Positions 1 through 8,600 of a stretch of 35,211 nucleotides of DNA are shown here, one piece after another. The position numbers and the translations under genes are program-made. The notes under the pieces were generated by a model that was not told the origin of the DNA, ran no database searches, and saw only the letters and a program-made list of their open reading frames with translations. Numbering within the stretch: the stretch's first letter is position 1; each line of letters opens with the position of its first letter. Source of the DNA: an uncultured Oscillibacter sp. (GTDB lineage Bacteria; Bacillota; Clostridia; Oscillospirales; Oscillospiraceae); contig CAJUBX010000014.1 of NCBI GenBank assembly GCA_910585165.1, positions 1-35,211 of the forward strand, in the 5' to 3' direction.

Positions 1-429
1 AAGGCCCTGCTGCTCAATCAGCTTAACTGTACGGACGATCATGGTATGGGCGAGATTAAACAGCACGTTGCATCTATGGAATCTTCGCTCGAAACGCTGA
101 ACCGGAAGGAGAAAAAATATACCGCTGAACTGGATGCCGCACTGGCGCAGTACGCCGAGCTGCAACAACAGTCGGCGGATATGGATGCCATAGAACTGGA
201 TACCACCTGTCACGCTATTCGCTCTGATAAGGAGTGGGAAACAGTCCAGCGGCTGCAAGCCGCCTATGGCAAGAAGTTTGATTCCGGGATGCTGGCGCAG
301 AGTCGAATGGATGTTGGCGAAATGTTAGGCGAGATAGTGGAGCCGATATCTATCCGTCAGAAACTGCAACAGTTACAGAGGCAGCAGAATAGGCAAAGTC
401 ATGAAAAAGAACGCGACCAGGAGCGGTGA
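1..429 (+). CDS. C-terminal part of a probable mobilization/relaxase-type protein (5' end outside window)
   Basis: The frame is open from base 1, so the gene is truncated by the window edge; it ends at a TGA at 427-429. The visible 142 residues are highly charged, helical and glutamine-rich, with coiled-coil character and no membrane segment. The stretch around QYAELQQQSADMDAIELD and AAYGKKFD resembles the C-terminal tails of relaxases or mobilization proteins in Firmicutes conjugative and mobilizable elements. This is a recollection of the family style, not a motif proof. The base composition matches the serine recombinase at 11.9-13.4 kb rather than the AT-rich genes between them, suggesting both belong to the same element. 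It could instead be another plasmid or ICE accessory protein. Confidence 0.4.
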   Translation, partial: KALLLNQLNCTDDHGMGEIKQHVASMESSLETLNRKEKKYTAELDAALAQYAELQQQSADMDAIELDTTCHAIRSDKEWETVQRLQAAYGKKFDSGMLAQSRMDVGEMLGEIVEPISIRQKLQQLQRQQNRQSHEKERDQER

Positions 430-447
430 TGCTTCTGGCCGCTATTA

Positions 448-690
448 TCAACAAATTTCTTGCTCAAGTGCGTCAAATTCTGGTGTGGAGAAAAACTCGC
501 CCAATGTTATCTCAAAGCCATCGCAGAGCTTTTTAATAGTTACTGTGCCGGGATTTTGGCTTTCGCCGTTAAGAATACTTTTGATAGTCGCTTGTGGAAC
601 GGCGGAAATATTGCTCAATCCGTTTGGTGTAATTCTTCGTTCTCTGCATAACTGCATAATTCGGGCCGCAATTGCTTCACGAGTATTCAT
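448..690 (-). CDS. Small XRE-family helix-turn-helix repressor
   Basis: An 80-residue protein that is almost entirely one Cro/C1-type HTH domain: a helix near ARIMQLCRERRITPN, then a turn and recognition helix near NISAVPQATIKSILNGES, then the helix preceding LGEFFSTPEF. The frame is open further upstream, but the ATG at 690 is preceded by a strong GGAGGGGG ribosome site and removes a non-domain leader, so I place the start there. It is divergent from the SLOG-like gene. Three copies of one palindrome lie between and within the two promoters, so it probably represses itself and the divergent gene. There is no sensor domain; how repression is relieved is not visible. Confidence 0.85.
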   Translation of the reverse strand: MNTREAIAARIMQLCRERRITPNGLSNISAVPQATIKSILNGESQNPGTVTIKKLCDGFEITLGEFFSTPEFDALEQEIC

Positions 691-705
691 AATTGCGCCC
701 CCTCC

Positions 706-721
706 AAGTGATTTATCACTA
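706..721. promoter_or_regulatory. Operator copy 1 (imperfect palindrome)
   Basis: Sixteen bases matching 14 of 16 positions of the perfect palindrome TAGTGATATATCACTA found at 785-800. It lies just upstream of the ribosome site of the XRE gene on the minus strand, where a bound repressor would sit on or just downstream of that gene's promoter. Confidence 0.6.
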
Positions 722-747
722 TGGTAAATTATTTGGAGTCTGCTTGT

Positions 748-763
748 TAGTGATACTTCACTA
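748..763. promoter_or_regulatory. Operator copy 2
   Basis: TAGTGATACTTCACTA: the half-sites TAGTGA and TCACTA are identical to those of the 785-800 copy with a different four-base centre. It sits in the middle of the divergent intergenic region. Identical half-sites with a variable centre are what a dimeric Cro-type repressor would read. Confidence 0.65.
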
Positions 764-779
764 CCTTCGGAATTTGTGG

Positions 780-805
780 TAATATAGTGATATATCACTA
801 TATTA
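780..805. promoter_or_regulatory. Operator copy 3 (perfect 26-bp palindrome)
   Basis: The core TAGTGATATATCACTA at 785-800 extends to a perfect palindrome over 780-805. It abuts the AAGGAG ribosome site (805-810) of the SLOG-like gene, so a repressor bound here would block transcription of that gene. It is the best copy of the three and so probably the tightest site. Confidence 0.7.
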
Positions 806-818
806 AGGAGCGATGGCC

Positions 819-1271
819 ATGAGTACCTGCTTTTTCATCGGGCACCGCGAGGCCCCAGATAGTCTCCTATCTCAATTATCTGCTGAAATTGAGCGGCACA
901 TTACAGAATATGGTGTAACGGAGTTCGTCGTAGGCAGATATGGCCGCTTTGATGCGCTGGCGGCAAAATGTATCAAAGCAGCAAAGAAGCGCCACCCAGA
1001 GGTGACACTTACATTGCTGCTCCCTTATCATCCGTATGACCGTCCTACCCCAACACCACCTGGTTTCGACGGTACATTTTACCCACCAGGAATGGAAACA
1101 GTTCCGAAACGTGCCGCCATTATCCGCGCCAACCGCTATATGGCGGAGCACAGCGATTATCTGATTGCTTATGTGTGGCATTCAGTCAGTAATGCAAGAG
1201 ATTTACTAGAATATGCGCGTAAGTTGGAGAAAAAGGAGCAAATTAAAATCACACTTTTTGACAAACTTTGA
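819..1271 (+). CDS. SLOG/DUF1273-like (YpsA-like) Rossmann-fold protein
   Basis: A 150-residue protein starting MSTCFFIGHRE. The first ATG at 813 lies only 2 nt from the AAGGAG ribosome site; the ATG at 819 has the normal 8-nt spacing and is preferred. The pattern matches the SLOG superfamily (DprA, YpsA, LOG-like): an N-terminal strand and loop CFFIGHR, a glycine loop near VVGRYGRFDALAAK, a central strand TLTLLLPY, then a segment in which an asparagine/arginine-rich loop (IIRANRYMAEHSDYLIAY) precedes a final helix. SLOG domains bind nucleotides or nucleotide-derived ligands and recur in phage-conflict loci and mobile elements. It is under the control of the operator array. Its specific ligand or enzymatic activity cannot be told from sequence. 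Confidence 0.7.
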   Translation: MSTCFFIGHREAPDSLLSQLSAEIERHITEYGVTEFVVGRYGRFDALAAKCIKAAKKRHPEVTLTLLLPYHPYDRPTPTPPGFDGTFYPPGMETVPKRAAIIRANRYMAEHSDYLIAYVWHSVSNARDLLEYARKLEKKEQIKITLFDKL

Positions 1272-1279
1272 CTTTGACG

Positions 1280-1308
1280 TTGCAAAGTTAGGAAAAACGT
1301 TGTATACT
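1280..1308 (+). promoter_or_regulatory. Sigma-A type promoter for the defence-like operon
   Basis: TTGCAA at 1280-1285 and TATACT at 1303-1308 are separated by exactly 17 bases. It begins just after the SLOG-like gene ends, and nothing else promoter-like is closer to the operon, so transcription would start near 1315 and run through the long structured leader. Confidence 0.7.
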
Positions 1309-1324
1309 ATTCCTAATTGAACAT

Positions 1325-1558
1325 AGCTAATGTGTTTGCAAATTAGTTAAAAACTGCATACTAAAGCAAGTCGCCTTATAGTATGGCTGATAATTATATG
1401 TTGTTGAGAAGTGCGGATTATACGACTGCACTGGTTGGCGTAACCGTCGGAACGAGTTATAGGTCCATTAAGTACTGTCTAAAGAATACACGCCCTTCTT
1501 CATTTGAAGGATAGACAGTCAAAAGATAACAGCAGGTCGATGATAAGTAACGGCCTAT
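1325..1558 (+). ncRNA. Highly structured untranslated leader, possible regulatory or functional RNA
   Basis: About 270 bases between the promoter and the first gene hold no convincing ORF but several stems readable by eye: 1325-1331 with 1342-1348 (7 bp, one G-U); 1357-1363 with 1379-1385 (7 bp); 1410-1415 with 1427-1432 (6 bp, one G-U); 1433-1436 with 1442-1445; 1474-1481 with 1512-1519 (8 bp); 1494-1498 with 1506-1510 nested inside the previous stem; and 1459-1465 with 1552-1558 (7 bp, one G-U) enclosing both. The last stem closes about 14 bases before the ribosome site of the first gene. No poly-U terminator is visible. It could be a cis-acting leader or a processed RNA. It matches no named RNA family that I recognise. 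Confidence 0.5.
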
Positions 1559-1586
1559 TTGCTAACTTGAGAAGGAGGTGGGAAGT

Positions 1587-3014
1587 GTGCTTCAGGCTTT
1601 TGACACACTGCTTCAGAGAACAGTAGAAGCTGAATTAGCCGCAAAAAACAGAATAGATGAGCCTTTCCGATATGAATGTTTATGCTGTGGCGAAGAAGTG
1701 TATGTTGCAGCAGCGAAAAGCACAAAAAAAGCAGCCCACTTCCGCCACCGCCGGGGAAACAGCGACAGAGAATGTGAGTTGTATTTGGGACGAATGGGAA
1801 TTGATGGTGCCCAAATTGCGGCAAAAAAGAGAGCGCATATTAGAACCGAAGTATACTATGACATCAAACAGAAAATGTTTTATATTGGGATACTATTTCA
1901 GGAAGAAAAATTGAAAGAATTTGAAGGTAAGTCTTGCGTTCTGGAATTTTTCTCCGCATGCAATTCGGTGCCATATGAAAGTATCGCAATAAATCAACAG
2001 AATTTTGCTCCAGATAGTATGGTTCTGTTTCCGTTGAAGCTTACAACCAACGATTGCTATATTAATATTTCTGGCATGAATTATCGTATTCGCCATGAGA
2101 TCCTGTATAGTAACGATTTTCCGACATTTTTTAAAATTTCACCAAACGAGGATACGAACGGAAAATCCAAGCGTATTGTGGGCGGAAAAATCTATACAGC
2201 TACTCCCTACTATATCATTGCAAGGGATCGGAACGCAATTCAGAAAATAGCCAAGCATAGAGAACATGTTTCGGTTAACCAGATTGATGAAATTGATGCG
2301 TTTGGAAGCACTGTTTACGGTACAAATCTTCAGATTTTATCTGCCAATGCTGAATTGGTTGATTTGTTTTCTTACTTTAACTTTGATTTAGAAACTGCTC
2401 AAAGTGTGTTGCAATTATGGCCCCCGATGTATTCTGTAGAAGGAGTTCTTTGTACAGATGGCAAAAAAGCGTACCTCAGATCCACATTTGAGCTAGTGCC
2501 GCATAGCAATATTTCCTGTGAAACGGATGCTCTCAGAAAGTTTGATAGTCTATTCGAGGTAGATTTATCGTATCCAGTTCAGATTTGCTTTAATAACGTA
2601 GATATTCAATTTGAGCAACAGCAATATAGTTCTTTGCGGATGGATCAGCCTTGCGAACAAATCACAGCGCCAACGGTAAATGTTACAGAGTGTAGTAGTT
2701 TTTATCTGATTGATGCTGATGGATATAGGGAACTTCCTGTTGGGATTCATTTTATAACTGAGTCCAGTAAGATTGTGCAGTATCGGAGCAACTATCCGGT
2801 GGCTGTATTTAAGCGTCCAAAACCCATTCCTCCCAGCAGGGTAGAACTTCTTCGAGATGTGTTATCTTATTATAAGGTAACGCTTCCGTTTGATGAGCAA
2901 CTTATAATTGGGTGTAATCTCAGTGCAGTTGCTCAGTCTTACATAGAAGAATGTCGGATTACGAATATAATCAATAAAAAGGCTTTAGACTTCATAAAGG
3001 CAGGTAAAGTATGA
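1587..3014 (+). CDS. CoiA-like zinc-motif protein, first gene of the operon
   Basis: A 475-residue protein. GTG at 1587 lies 8 nt after AGGAGG (1573-1578); the GTG at 1578 overlaps that ribosome site and is rejected. The N-terminus carries C31-x2-C34, H51-x2-H54 and C63, arranged as in the N-terminal zinc-binding region of CoiA-like proteins (FxCxxC, then HFxH). The rest looks beta-rich and contains no motif I can name; there is no signal peptide or membrane segment. CoiA-like N-termini occur in competence proteins and in many uncharacterised phage-defence proteins, often beside nuclease domains, but no clear nuclease motif was found here. Its stop overlaps the next start by 4 nt, so the two are translationally coupled. 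Confidence 0.6.
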   Translation: MLQAFDTLLQRTVEAELAAKNRIDEPFRYECLCCGEEVYVAAAKSTKKAAHFRHRRGNSDRECELYLGRMGIDGAQIAAKKRAHIRTEVYYDIKQKMFYIGILFQEEKLKEFEGKSCVLEFFSACNSVPYESIAINQQNFAPDSMVLFPLKLTTNDCYINISGMNYRIRHEILYSNDFPTFFKISPNEDTNGKSKRIVGGKIYTATPYYIIARDRNAIQKIAKHREHVSVNQIDEIDAFGSTVYGTNLQILSANAELVDLFSYFNFDLETAQSVLQLWPPMYSVEGVLCTDGKKAYLRSTFELVPHSNISCETDALRKFDSLFEVDLSYPVQICFNNVDIQFEQQQYSSLRMDQPCEQITAPTVNVTECSSFYLIDADGYRELPVGIHFITESSKIVQYRSNYPVAVFKRPKPIPPSRVELLRDVLSYYKVTLPFDEQLIIGCNLSAVAQSYIEECRITNIINKKALDFIKAGKV

Positions 3015-4687
3015 ATTATTTTCAGTTGTTAACTAAAGAAGATATTCAAACTGTTTGCCGGAGTTTTCCTCACAAAGAAATGATTCAGGGCTTCAAAAAG
3101 AATCCAAAAGCTTTTAATGAAATGGCTAAAGGATACCGTCCACAATCGATTTCAGAGGATAGGGGGCGTAAATTATTATTAGAAAATAGTCATACAAAAC
3201 TTGTCACAAATATGATTGAAGAGTTCCTAAAGCGGTGGAGTTCAGATATTAGTCAACGCATTGAAGAGTACACTAATGCAGGCAATTCAGAAATCGAATC
3301 CCATTTGAAGGCTTTTCAAGATACAATATTTCCTGATGGAATAGAGCTGTATTTTCGGCTGATAGAGAAACCCATTAGTGCAGAATATGCTTCCCTGCTT
3401 ACTTCGGCTGTTTCTGTTTTAGCGTCGGAGAGGAAAAAAATGAGCAACATTGTATCAGCTCCGCAAGTTAAAGTGGGAGATTTGGAGCAAGAACGAAAAG
3501 ATCATAAAATTGAAATTAGAGCAAAAGACTCAGAGATCAAGAAAAGAGACAAGGCGATAGAAGGCTTAAATACAGAGATTGCCAATTTATCTACAATGCT
3601 TGAAACCTTGCAAGGGGATTTAAGTCGCCAAATTGAACGAATACAAGAACTCGAAGAGTCGCAGAATGCTCAGAAAAAAGAGTTGGAAGATGCTATTTCC
3701 ACAGCACATACATTTGAGGTCACAGTAAATAGGCAAAAAGCTGAATTGCAAGAGGCGCTGAGCGCTGTTGATGCAGGCAAGAAACGAGAAGCCGATCAAC
3801 AAGTGGCAATCGATTCGCTGCAAGAAAAATTGTCTAATATTGAAAATGCACTGGCAGAGATGAGGGAAAAACCATATCAAGAAAGCGATCAACTTCTTTA
3901 TCCAACTGATATAGACGAGTTTTCTGAATACCTCGGATACAATCTTAAAAGCATTGGCGTCAACGGTAGTACTGATGAATATAACCTATTGACAGAATAT
4001 CTGTGCGATATTTTGTTCCAGAATAAACCTATTATGTGCAACCATGTTTCTGGGATGGCATTAGCTCGTTGTGTATCAAATGCTCTTTGCGGGACAAAAT
4101 CCATTAAGATTCTTCCTTATTCGTCGGAAATCACCAGCAAGGACATTTTGTACTATTTAAACTCAGAAGAGAGAATCTTAGTTTTGGATGGTTTTCTGGG
4201 CAATTTTAACGAAATGGAATTGATTCCCATAGCCACAGGGATAAGAGGAAAAATCATCTTTATGACGCTGGAGTATGAACGTACAATTGCTTATCTTCCA
4301 AAGGAGGTCCTCTTATATTTTAATTATTTAAACGTCAGTAGGATTAAGGATTTCTTCTCGGAGAAGCCAATAGACGAAGACGCTACCGAAATTATGGAAC
4401 AATGGATTCCGAAAGAAAGCAAGGCTGCGAACCGAAATGTTGAGAGACTTTGCACTGAAATTATGAAGCAACTAGGCTTTGGCAATGATATTTCGCTGCA
4501 TATTGCCCAGAGAATGGTTTCGGAGGAAAAATTGGCTCAATATCTTGCATTTTCAATTCTCCCCTATAGTTGTGAAGCACTCGATTACAGACCATATGAA
4601 ACATCGGAAAGGTTGCAAAAATACGCTGGAGAACAAGGAAAATGTAGATACAAGTCACTGCTATTAGGATGGTTTGGAAATGAATAA
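3011..4687 (+). CDS. Coiled-coil protein with degenerate AAA-like C-terminal half
   Basis: A 558-residue protein with three visible parts. Residues 1-150 are helical. Residues about 155-290 form a long heptad-rich coiled coil rich in E, K, Q and L. Residues about 330-460 read like a P-loop NTPase that lost its loop: where a Walker A is expected there is IMCNHVSGMALA (341-352), without GK[ST]. About 45 residues later comes a Walker-B-like ERILVLDGF with Asp393, then a strand GKIIFMTLE resembling the sensor-1 region of McrB/AAA proteins. If so, it is a structural rather than catalytic NTPase fold. The start overlaps the previous stop (ATG within the last codons). It may be a scaffold or partner for the helicase. 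I do not recognise a named family. Confidence 0.55.
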   Translation: MNYFQLLTKEDIQTVCRSFPHKEMIQGFKKNPKAFNEMAKGYRPQSISEDRGRKLLLENSHTKLVTNMIEEFLKRWSSDISQRIEEYTNAGNSEIESHLKAFQDTIFPDGIELYFRLIEKPISAEYASLLTSAVSVLASERKKMSNIVSAPQVKVGDLEQERKDHKIEIRAKDSEIKKRDKAIEGLNTEIANLSTMLETLQGDLSRQIERIQELEESQNAQKKELEDAISTAHTFEVTVNRQKAELQEALSAVDAGKKREADQQVAIDSLQEKLSNIENALAEMREKPYQESDQLLYPTDIDEFSEYLGYNLKSIGVNGSTDEYNLLTEYLCDILFQNKPIMCNHVSGMALARCVSNALCGTKSIKILPYSSEITSKDILYYLNSEERILVLDGFLGNFNEMELIPIATGIRGKIIFMTLEYERTIAYLPKEVLLYFNYLNVSRIKDFFSEKPIDEDATEIMEQWIPKESKAANRNVERLCTEIMKQLGFGNDISLHIAQRMVSEEKLAQYLAFSILPYSCEALDYRPYETSERLQKYAGEQGKCRYKSLLLGWFGNE

Positions 4688-5687
4688 ACTGCTAAATATA
4701 ATAGCGAATGATCTATCTATAGTCCAATATTTTAGAGAATCAGACAATGATTTTACATATCGGGTTTGTTACTCGGCCTTGGCCTTATGGATGTTAAAAT
4801 TGACCTCAAGTCGTGAGAATGGTGTAGTAGGAATAAGCAAACAAACTCAGTCTTTAAAAATTGAAGAATTGTTGTTGCAATATCAAGAATATTTCAAGCT
4901 AAATCCATCCTTCTTTGCTCATGACAAAAATAAAGAGCACACGTTGTCGCGCCATATTCGAAGAGTTTATGAAGAAACTGGATATTTGTTTTCAGATGAG
5001 AATAACCATAGCGTTGCGGCGAATTATGGAAGAACTATCTGTGCCACTGATGGAAATCTCTTTTTCGGTAATCCTGAATCTGGTTATTGGATGAATGGAT
5101 TGGGAATTTATTGTCCTACCGCTGTGAACGATGTGGATTTATTTGAGGCTATGCTTAGAGATACGTTGACGATTGACGAATATATAACCGTAAAATATAA
5201 TCCATTAGATTTTGAGGAACGAGACCTCGATGTTCATGAGTTAAATTTTTTTGATCCGACACGGCCTAAACCTCCTTCAAGTTCATGGCATACAGAGCAA
5301 ATAACCGATAAGTCGATTGCACGCAACAACAACTGGGTTATGTATAGGACGCTGATTGACGAGACGCATCAAATTCTATTCAAAGAAGAGCCCCCAGATT
5401 CTGATAAAGGGCGTTTAACTAGTTTTGAGATACGGAGGTTATATTGTGCGTTAAAGGCTAAATATGGTGCGCCCATTATTGCATGGTTTAATAGGCTAGA
5501 TGATCTCTATTCGCAGATTCGCATTTCGGCGCAGTTACCAAATCGTGAATACTATTTTATGCTGTTATTTGCATGGCCAGAACAAAACGCTTTCAATAGG
5601 ACTAAGTTTATCTGCAAAAACAATATCTTGCCAACCGTAGCGAGAATGCTATGTAATATCGGTATTGAGATTAGGGGGTACGAGTAA
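4680..5687 (+). CDS. Unrecognised operon protein
   Basis: A 335-residue soluble protein, rich in Tyr, Phe, Asn and Asp, with no signal peptide, membrane segment or catalytic motif that I can identify. A TTG at 4674 is possible, but the ATG at 4680 is the more usual start; it overlaps the preceding gene by 8 nt, and the TAA stop shares its last base with the ATG of the helicase gene (TAATG). This tight packing between two defence-like genes suggests a dedicated subunit of the same system, made in step with the helicase. It may correspond in role to one of the uncharacterised DruF/DruG-type partners of Druantia, but this is inference from position only. Confidence 0.6.
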   Translation: MNKLLNIIANDLSIVQYFRESDNDFTYRVCYSALALWMLKLTSSRENGVVGISKQTQSLKIEELLLQYQEYFKLNPSFFAHDKNKEHTLSRHIRRVYEETGYLFSDENNHSVAANYGRTICATDGNLFFGNPESGYWMNGLGIYCPTAVNDVDLFEAMLRDTLTIDEYITVKYNPLDFEERDLDVHELNFFDPTRPKPPSSSWHTEQITDKSIARNNNWVMYRTLIDETHQILFKEEPPDSDKGRLTSFEIRRLYCALKAKYGAPIIAWFNRLDDLYSQIRISAQLPNREYYFMLLFAWPEQNAFNRTKFICKNNILPTVARMLCNIGIEIRGYE

Positions 5688-8600
5688 TGTCGGATGCTAA
5701 GGGTGTACAAGAATATTATGCGGCAATTCGTAATCGCTTGTCTAACTATATTAAATCTGATTATCTTGCTAACAGCGAGACTCTGCTTCTTTACGCAGAC
5801 GACTTGCTTGGAGAAATAGTTGATACAAACGCAAAAATTGCGCAAGAACCTTATATTGAAACAGCTGCTTCTTATGAAAAAATTACAGATGGGATAAAGA
5901 ACCTTGCGCACCTTGATGCAGGAGTAAAAAGCACTCTACTCAAACTTGTAAAAGCTAAGTTAGGTATCTTTTCAACGCCGTTCAAGCATCAAGTAGATTC
6001 TTTAGAAAACTTTGCACAGGGAAAAGATTTATTTGTATCGACCGGTACGGGCTCAGGTAAAACAGAATGTTTTCTTTGGCCTATCATTGCAAAATGTATT
6101 GATGAAGCTCGGAATCGTCCCGCATTTTTCAAGAAAAATGCGGTCAGGACTCTCATTATTTATCCAATGAATGCTTTGGTTTCTGATCAACTGGCCAGAT
6201 TTCGCAATATCATGGGCCGAGAGGAATTTTTGAAAATATTCACCCAGGATACTTATGCTACACGAATCCCTCATTTTGGAATGTACACCGGGCGCACATC
6301 ATATGCTGGCCTACCCAAACCTAGTAAGAACAAAGAACTTGCAGAAGCTTATAGGAGACGTTACTTGGTGGATGAGAGCGCCCCGGAAGAAAAAAAGATT
6401 CAGCAGAAGAAGAGGATCGAAGGTTTCAAGAGAATCAATAAATATCCTGCGCGCTATGGCGAAAACGGGATGGAAATATTCATTGATCACTTGGAACAGA
6501 ATATTCATATGCCATCTCCGTATGACGCTGAACTGATTACAAGATTTGAGCTGCGAGAATGTCCACCAGATATTCTTGTGACCAATTACTCCATGCTTGA
6601 ATATATGCTGATGCGAAAATTGGAATCTAAGATCTGGGATAGCACCAAGGAGTGGTTACATGAGTCGGAAGACAATAGGCTTCTAATTGTTCTTGATGAA
6701 GCACATATGTATCGTGGTTCTGCTGGCGGTGAAATAGCTCTTTTGCTTGACCGCTTATTTGATCGTCTTGAAATAACTGCTGATGATACTCAGTTTATTT
6801 TAACTACGGCAAGTATGCCAGATGATAAAAAGGCACGCAATGACTTCTATGAGGGGCTTACAGGAAAGAATGCACAAAAGTGCAAATTCCTAACTGGCAC
6901 CAGAGAAAAACTGCCTGAATATGAACTTGTTCCAACTAATGCTGATCAACTGGAACATATTGGAACAACGCAAGTATATGGAAGAGAAGCCATTCAAAGA
7001 ATAAAAGACTTTGCATCTGCAATTTTCAATGAGCAACTCCCGGATTCTATTGATTTAAGCGAGGCTAAAACATGGCTCTATGATAATCTCCCTCGCTATC
7101 AAGGCTTTATTGATTTATATCGAGTCTGTCGAGAGGGTGCAGAATCGTATAGCAAAATCAAGTTTCACGTGTTTGGAAGCGATAATGCAGATAATGCATT
7201 GGATTCGTTGCTAGTCATTGTTTCTATGGCTGAAAAGGACGGCAATTTACTGTTTCCTATCCGCCTGCATATGTTTGTAAGAGGATTGCAGGGTATTTAT
7301 GCTTGCTCAAATCCTCATTGTCCTCATGCAAAATATTCGGAAAAAGAAAAATTACCTCTTGGCAAGATCATTTCTACGCCAAAAGATCAATGTAACTGTG
7401 GTGGTAAGATTTATGAACTAGTTAATCATACAAAGTGCGGTGCTCTGTATTTCAAAGTCTATGTGAAGCAAACCGCAGGGCAGGCGTTTTGGTATGTATT
7501 CCCGCGTAAGGGTATTAGTGGGAGCGGTGATGATCTCAAAGAAATGTTGCTTTACATCGTGCCGGAAGAATACATTCTTGAAAAAGGCGACAAAATGGGG
7601 GCATTAGATCCGTTTACCGGGAAACTCTTCACAACACCGAAGGATAGTTCAACTCTGCTCAAAGTGCTATACACTGAAAAAACTACAAAGAAGGGAACAT
7701 CTTTTGTCTTCGGGAAATGCCCGAAATGCCGCAAAGTTATGCCGATAAAAAAGCCAACTGATTTTGCCACAAAAGGGAATATTCCATTTTATAATCTAAC
7801 AAAAGCACAATTCGAGCTGCAACCGGCAAAATCGGACTTTGTGAATCAAGGGAAAAAAGTTCTGCTATTCTCTGATTCGCGGCAGAACGCCGCAAAACTG
7901 GCCCTGGACTTGTCTGACTCATCAGATGCTGACACTTTTCGGCAGGCAGTTATATTGGCGGGCATAAGACTAAGCAAATTTGGACTGTCTATGAGAGAGT
8001 TATATCCCGCTTTCCTAGAGGTGTGTATCAATCAGAAGTTATCATTCTTTGCAGGAAAAAGCAAGCGGAAATTTGACACCGACAAAGACACCTTTGCGAG
8101 AAAAAACAGGCATGGGAGAAAGGTTGACTACACGAAATTAGCCACAGATTACTTCTCTTCCCCACCAGAAGATTATGGAAAACATCTACTTAAATTTTTT
8201 ACTGAAAGCCCTCGATCTTTCAAAGATATTGGGCTTGGTTTTTTAGCGCCCATGAAAAATTCTATAGATAGCGTACTTTATGAGTTGGAGGATGATGATA
8301 TAGCAGTTAATGAAGATTTGCTATATCAGATTCTGGTCTTGCTTTTCTGGGATGTCATGGACACCAATGCCGCATTAGATAGCCACATTTCAGATGATAT
8401 TAGACGATCCCTCCCAGGAAGGAGCAAAAATGACAGGGATAAGTTTGGAGTCGGTGCTGATTTCTATCAAGAACTGGATCATGATTTGATTCGTGAAGCG
8501 CAAGTAATATTGTCTCTCAATGAAACCGAAATGAACAAATTGCTGGAATCTGTAAAAACAGAATTCTTTGAGGCATCCAGTGAGGGAAAATACTACATCA

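Noticed and set aside
401..727. 108-residue plus-strand frame over the XRE repressor
   Set aside because: Overlaps the repressor antisense and the operator region; no domain or ribosome site supporting it.
448..1271. Divergent XRE/SLOG pair as a toxin-antitoxin module
   Set aside because: The genes are divergent rather than cotranscribed and the SLOG protein has no known toxin motif; simple repressor-target control explains the layout.
1310..1577. Retron or reverse-transcriptase-linked ncRNA
   Set aside because: No reverse transcriptase gene is present near the structured leader or in the window.
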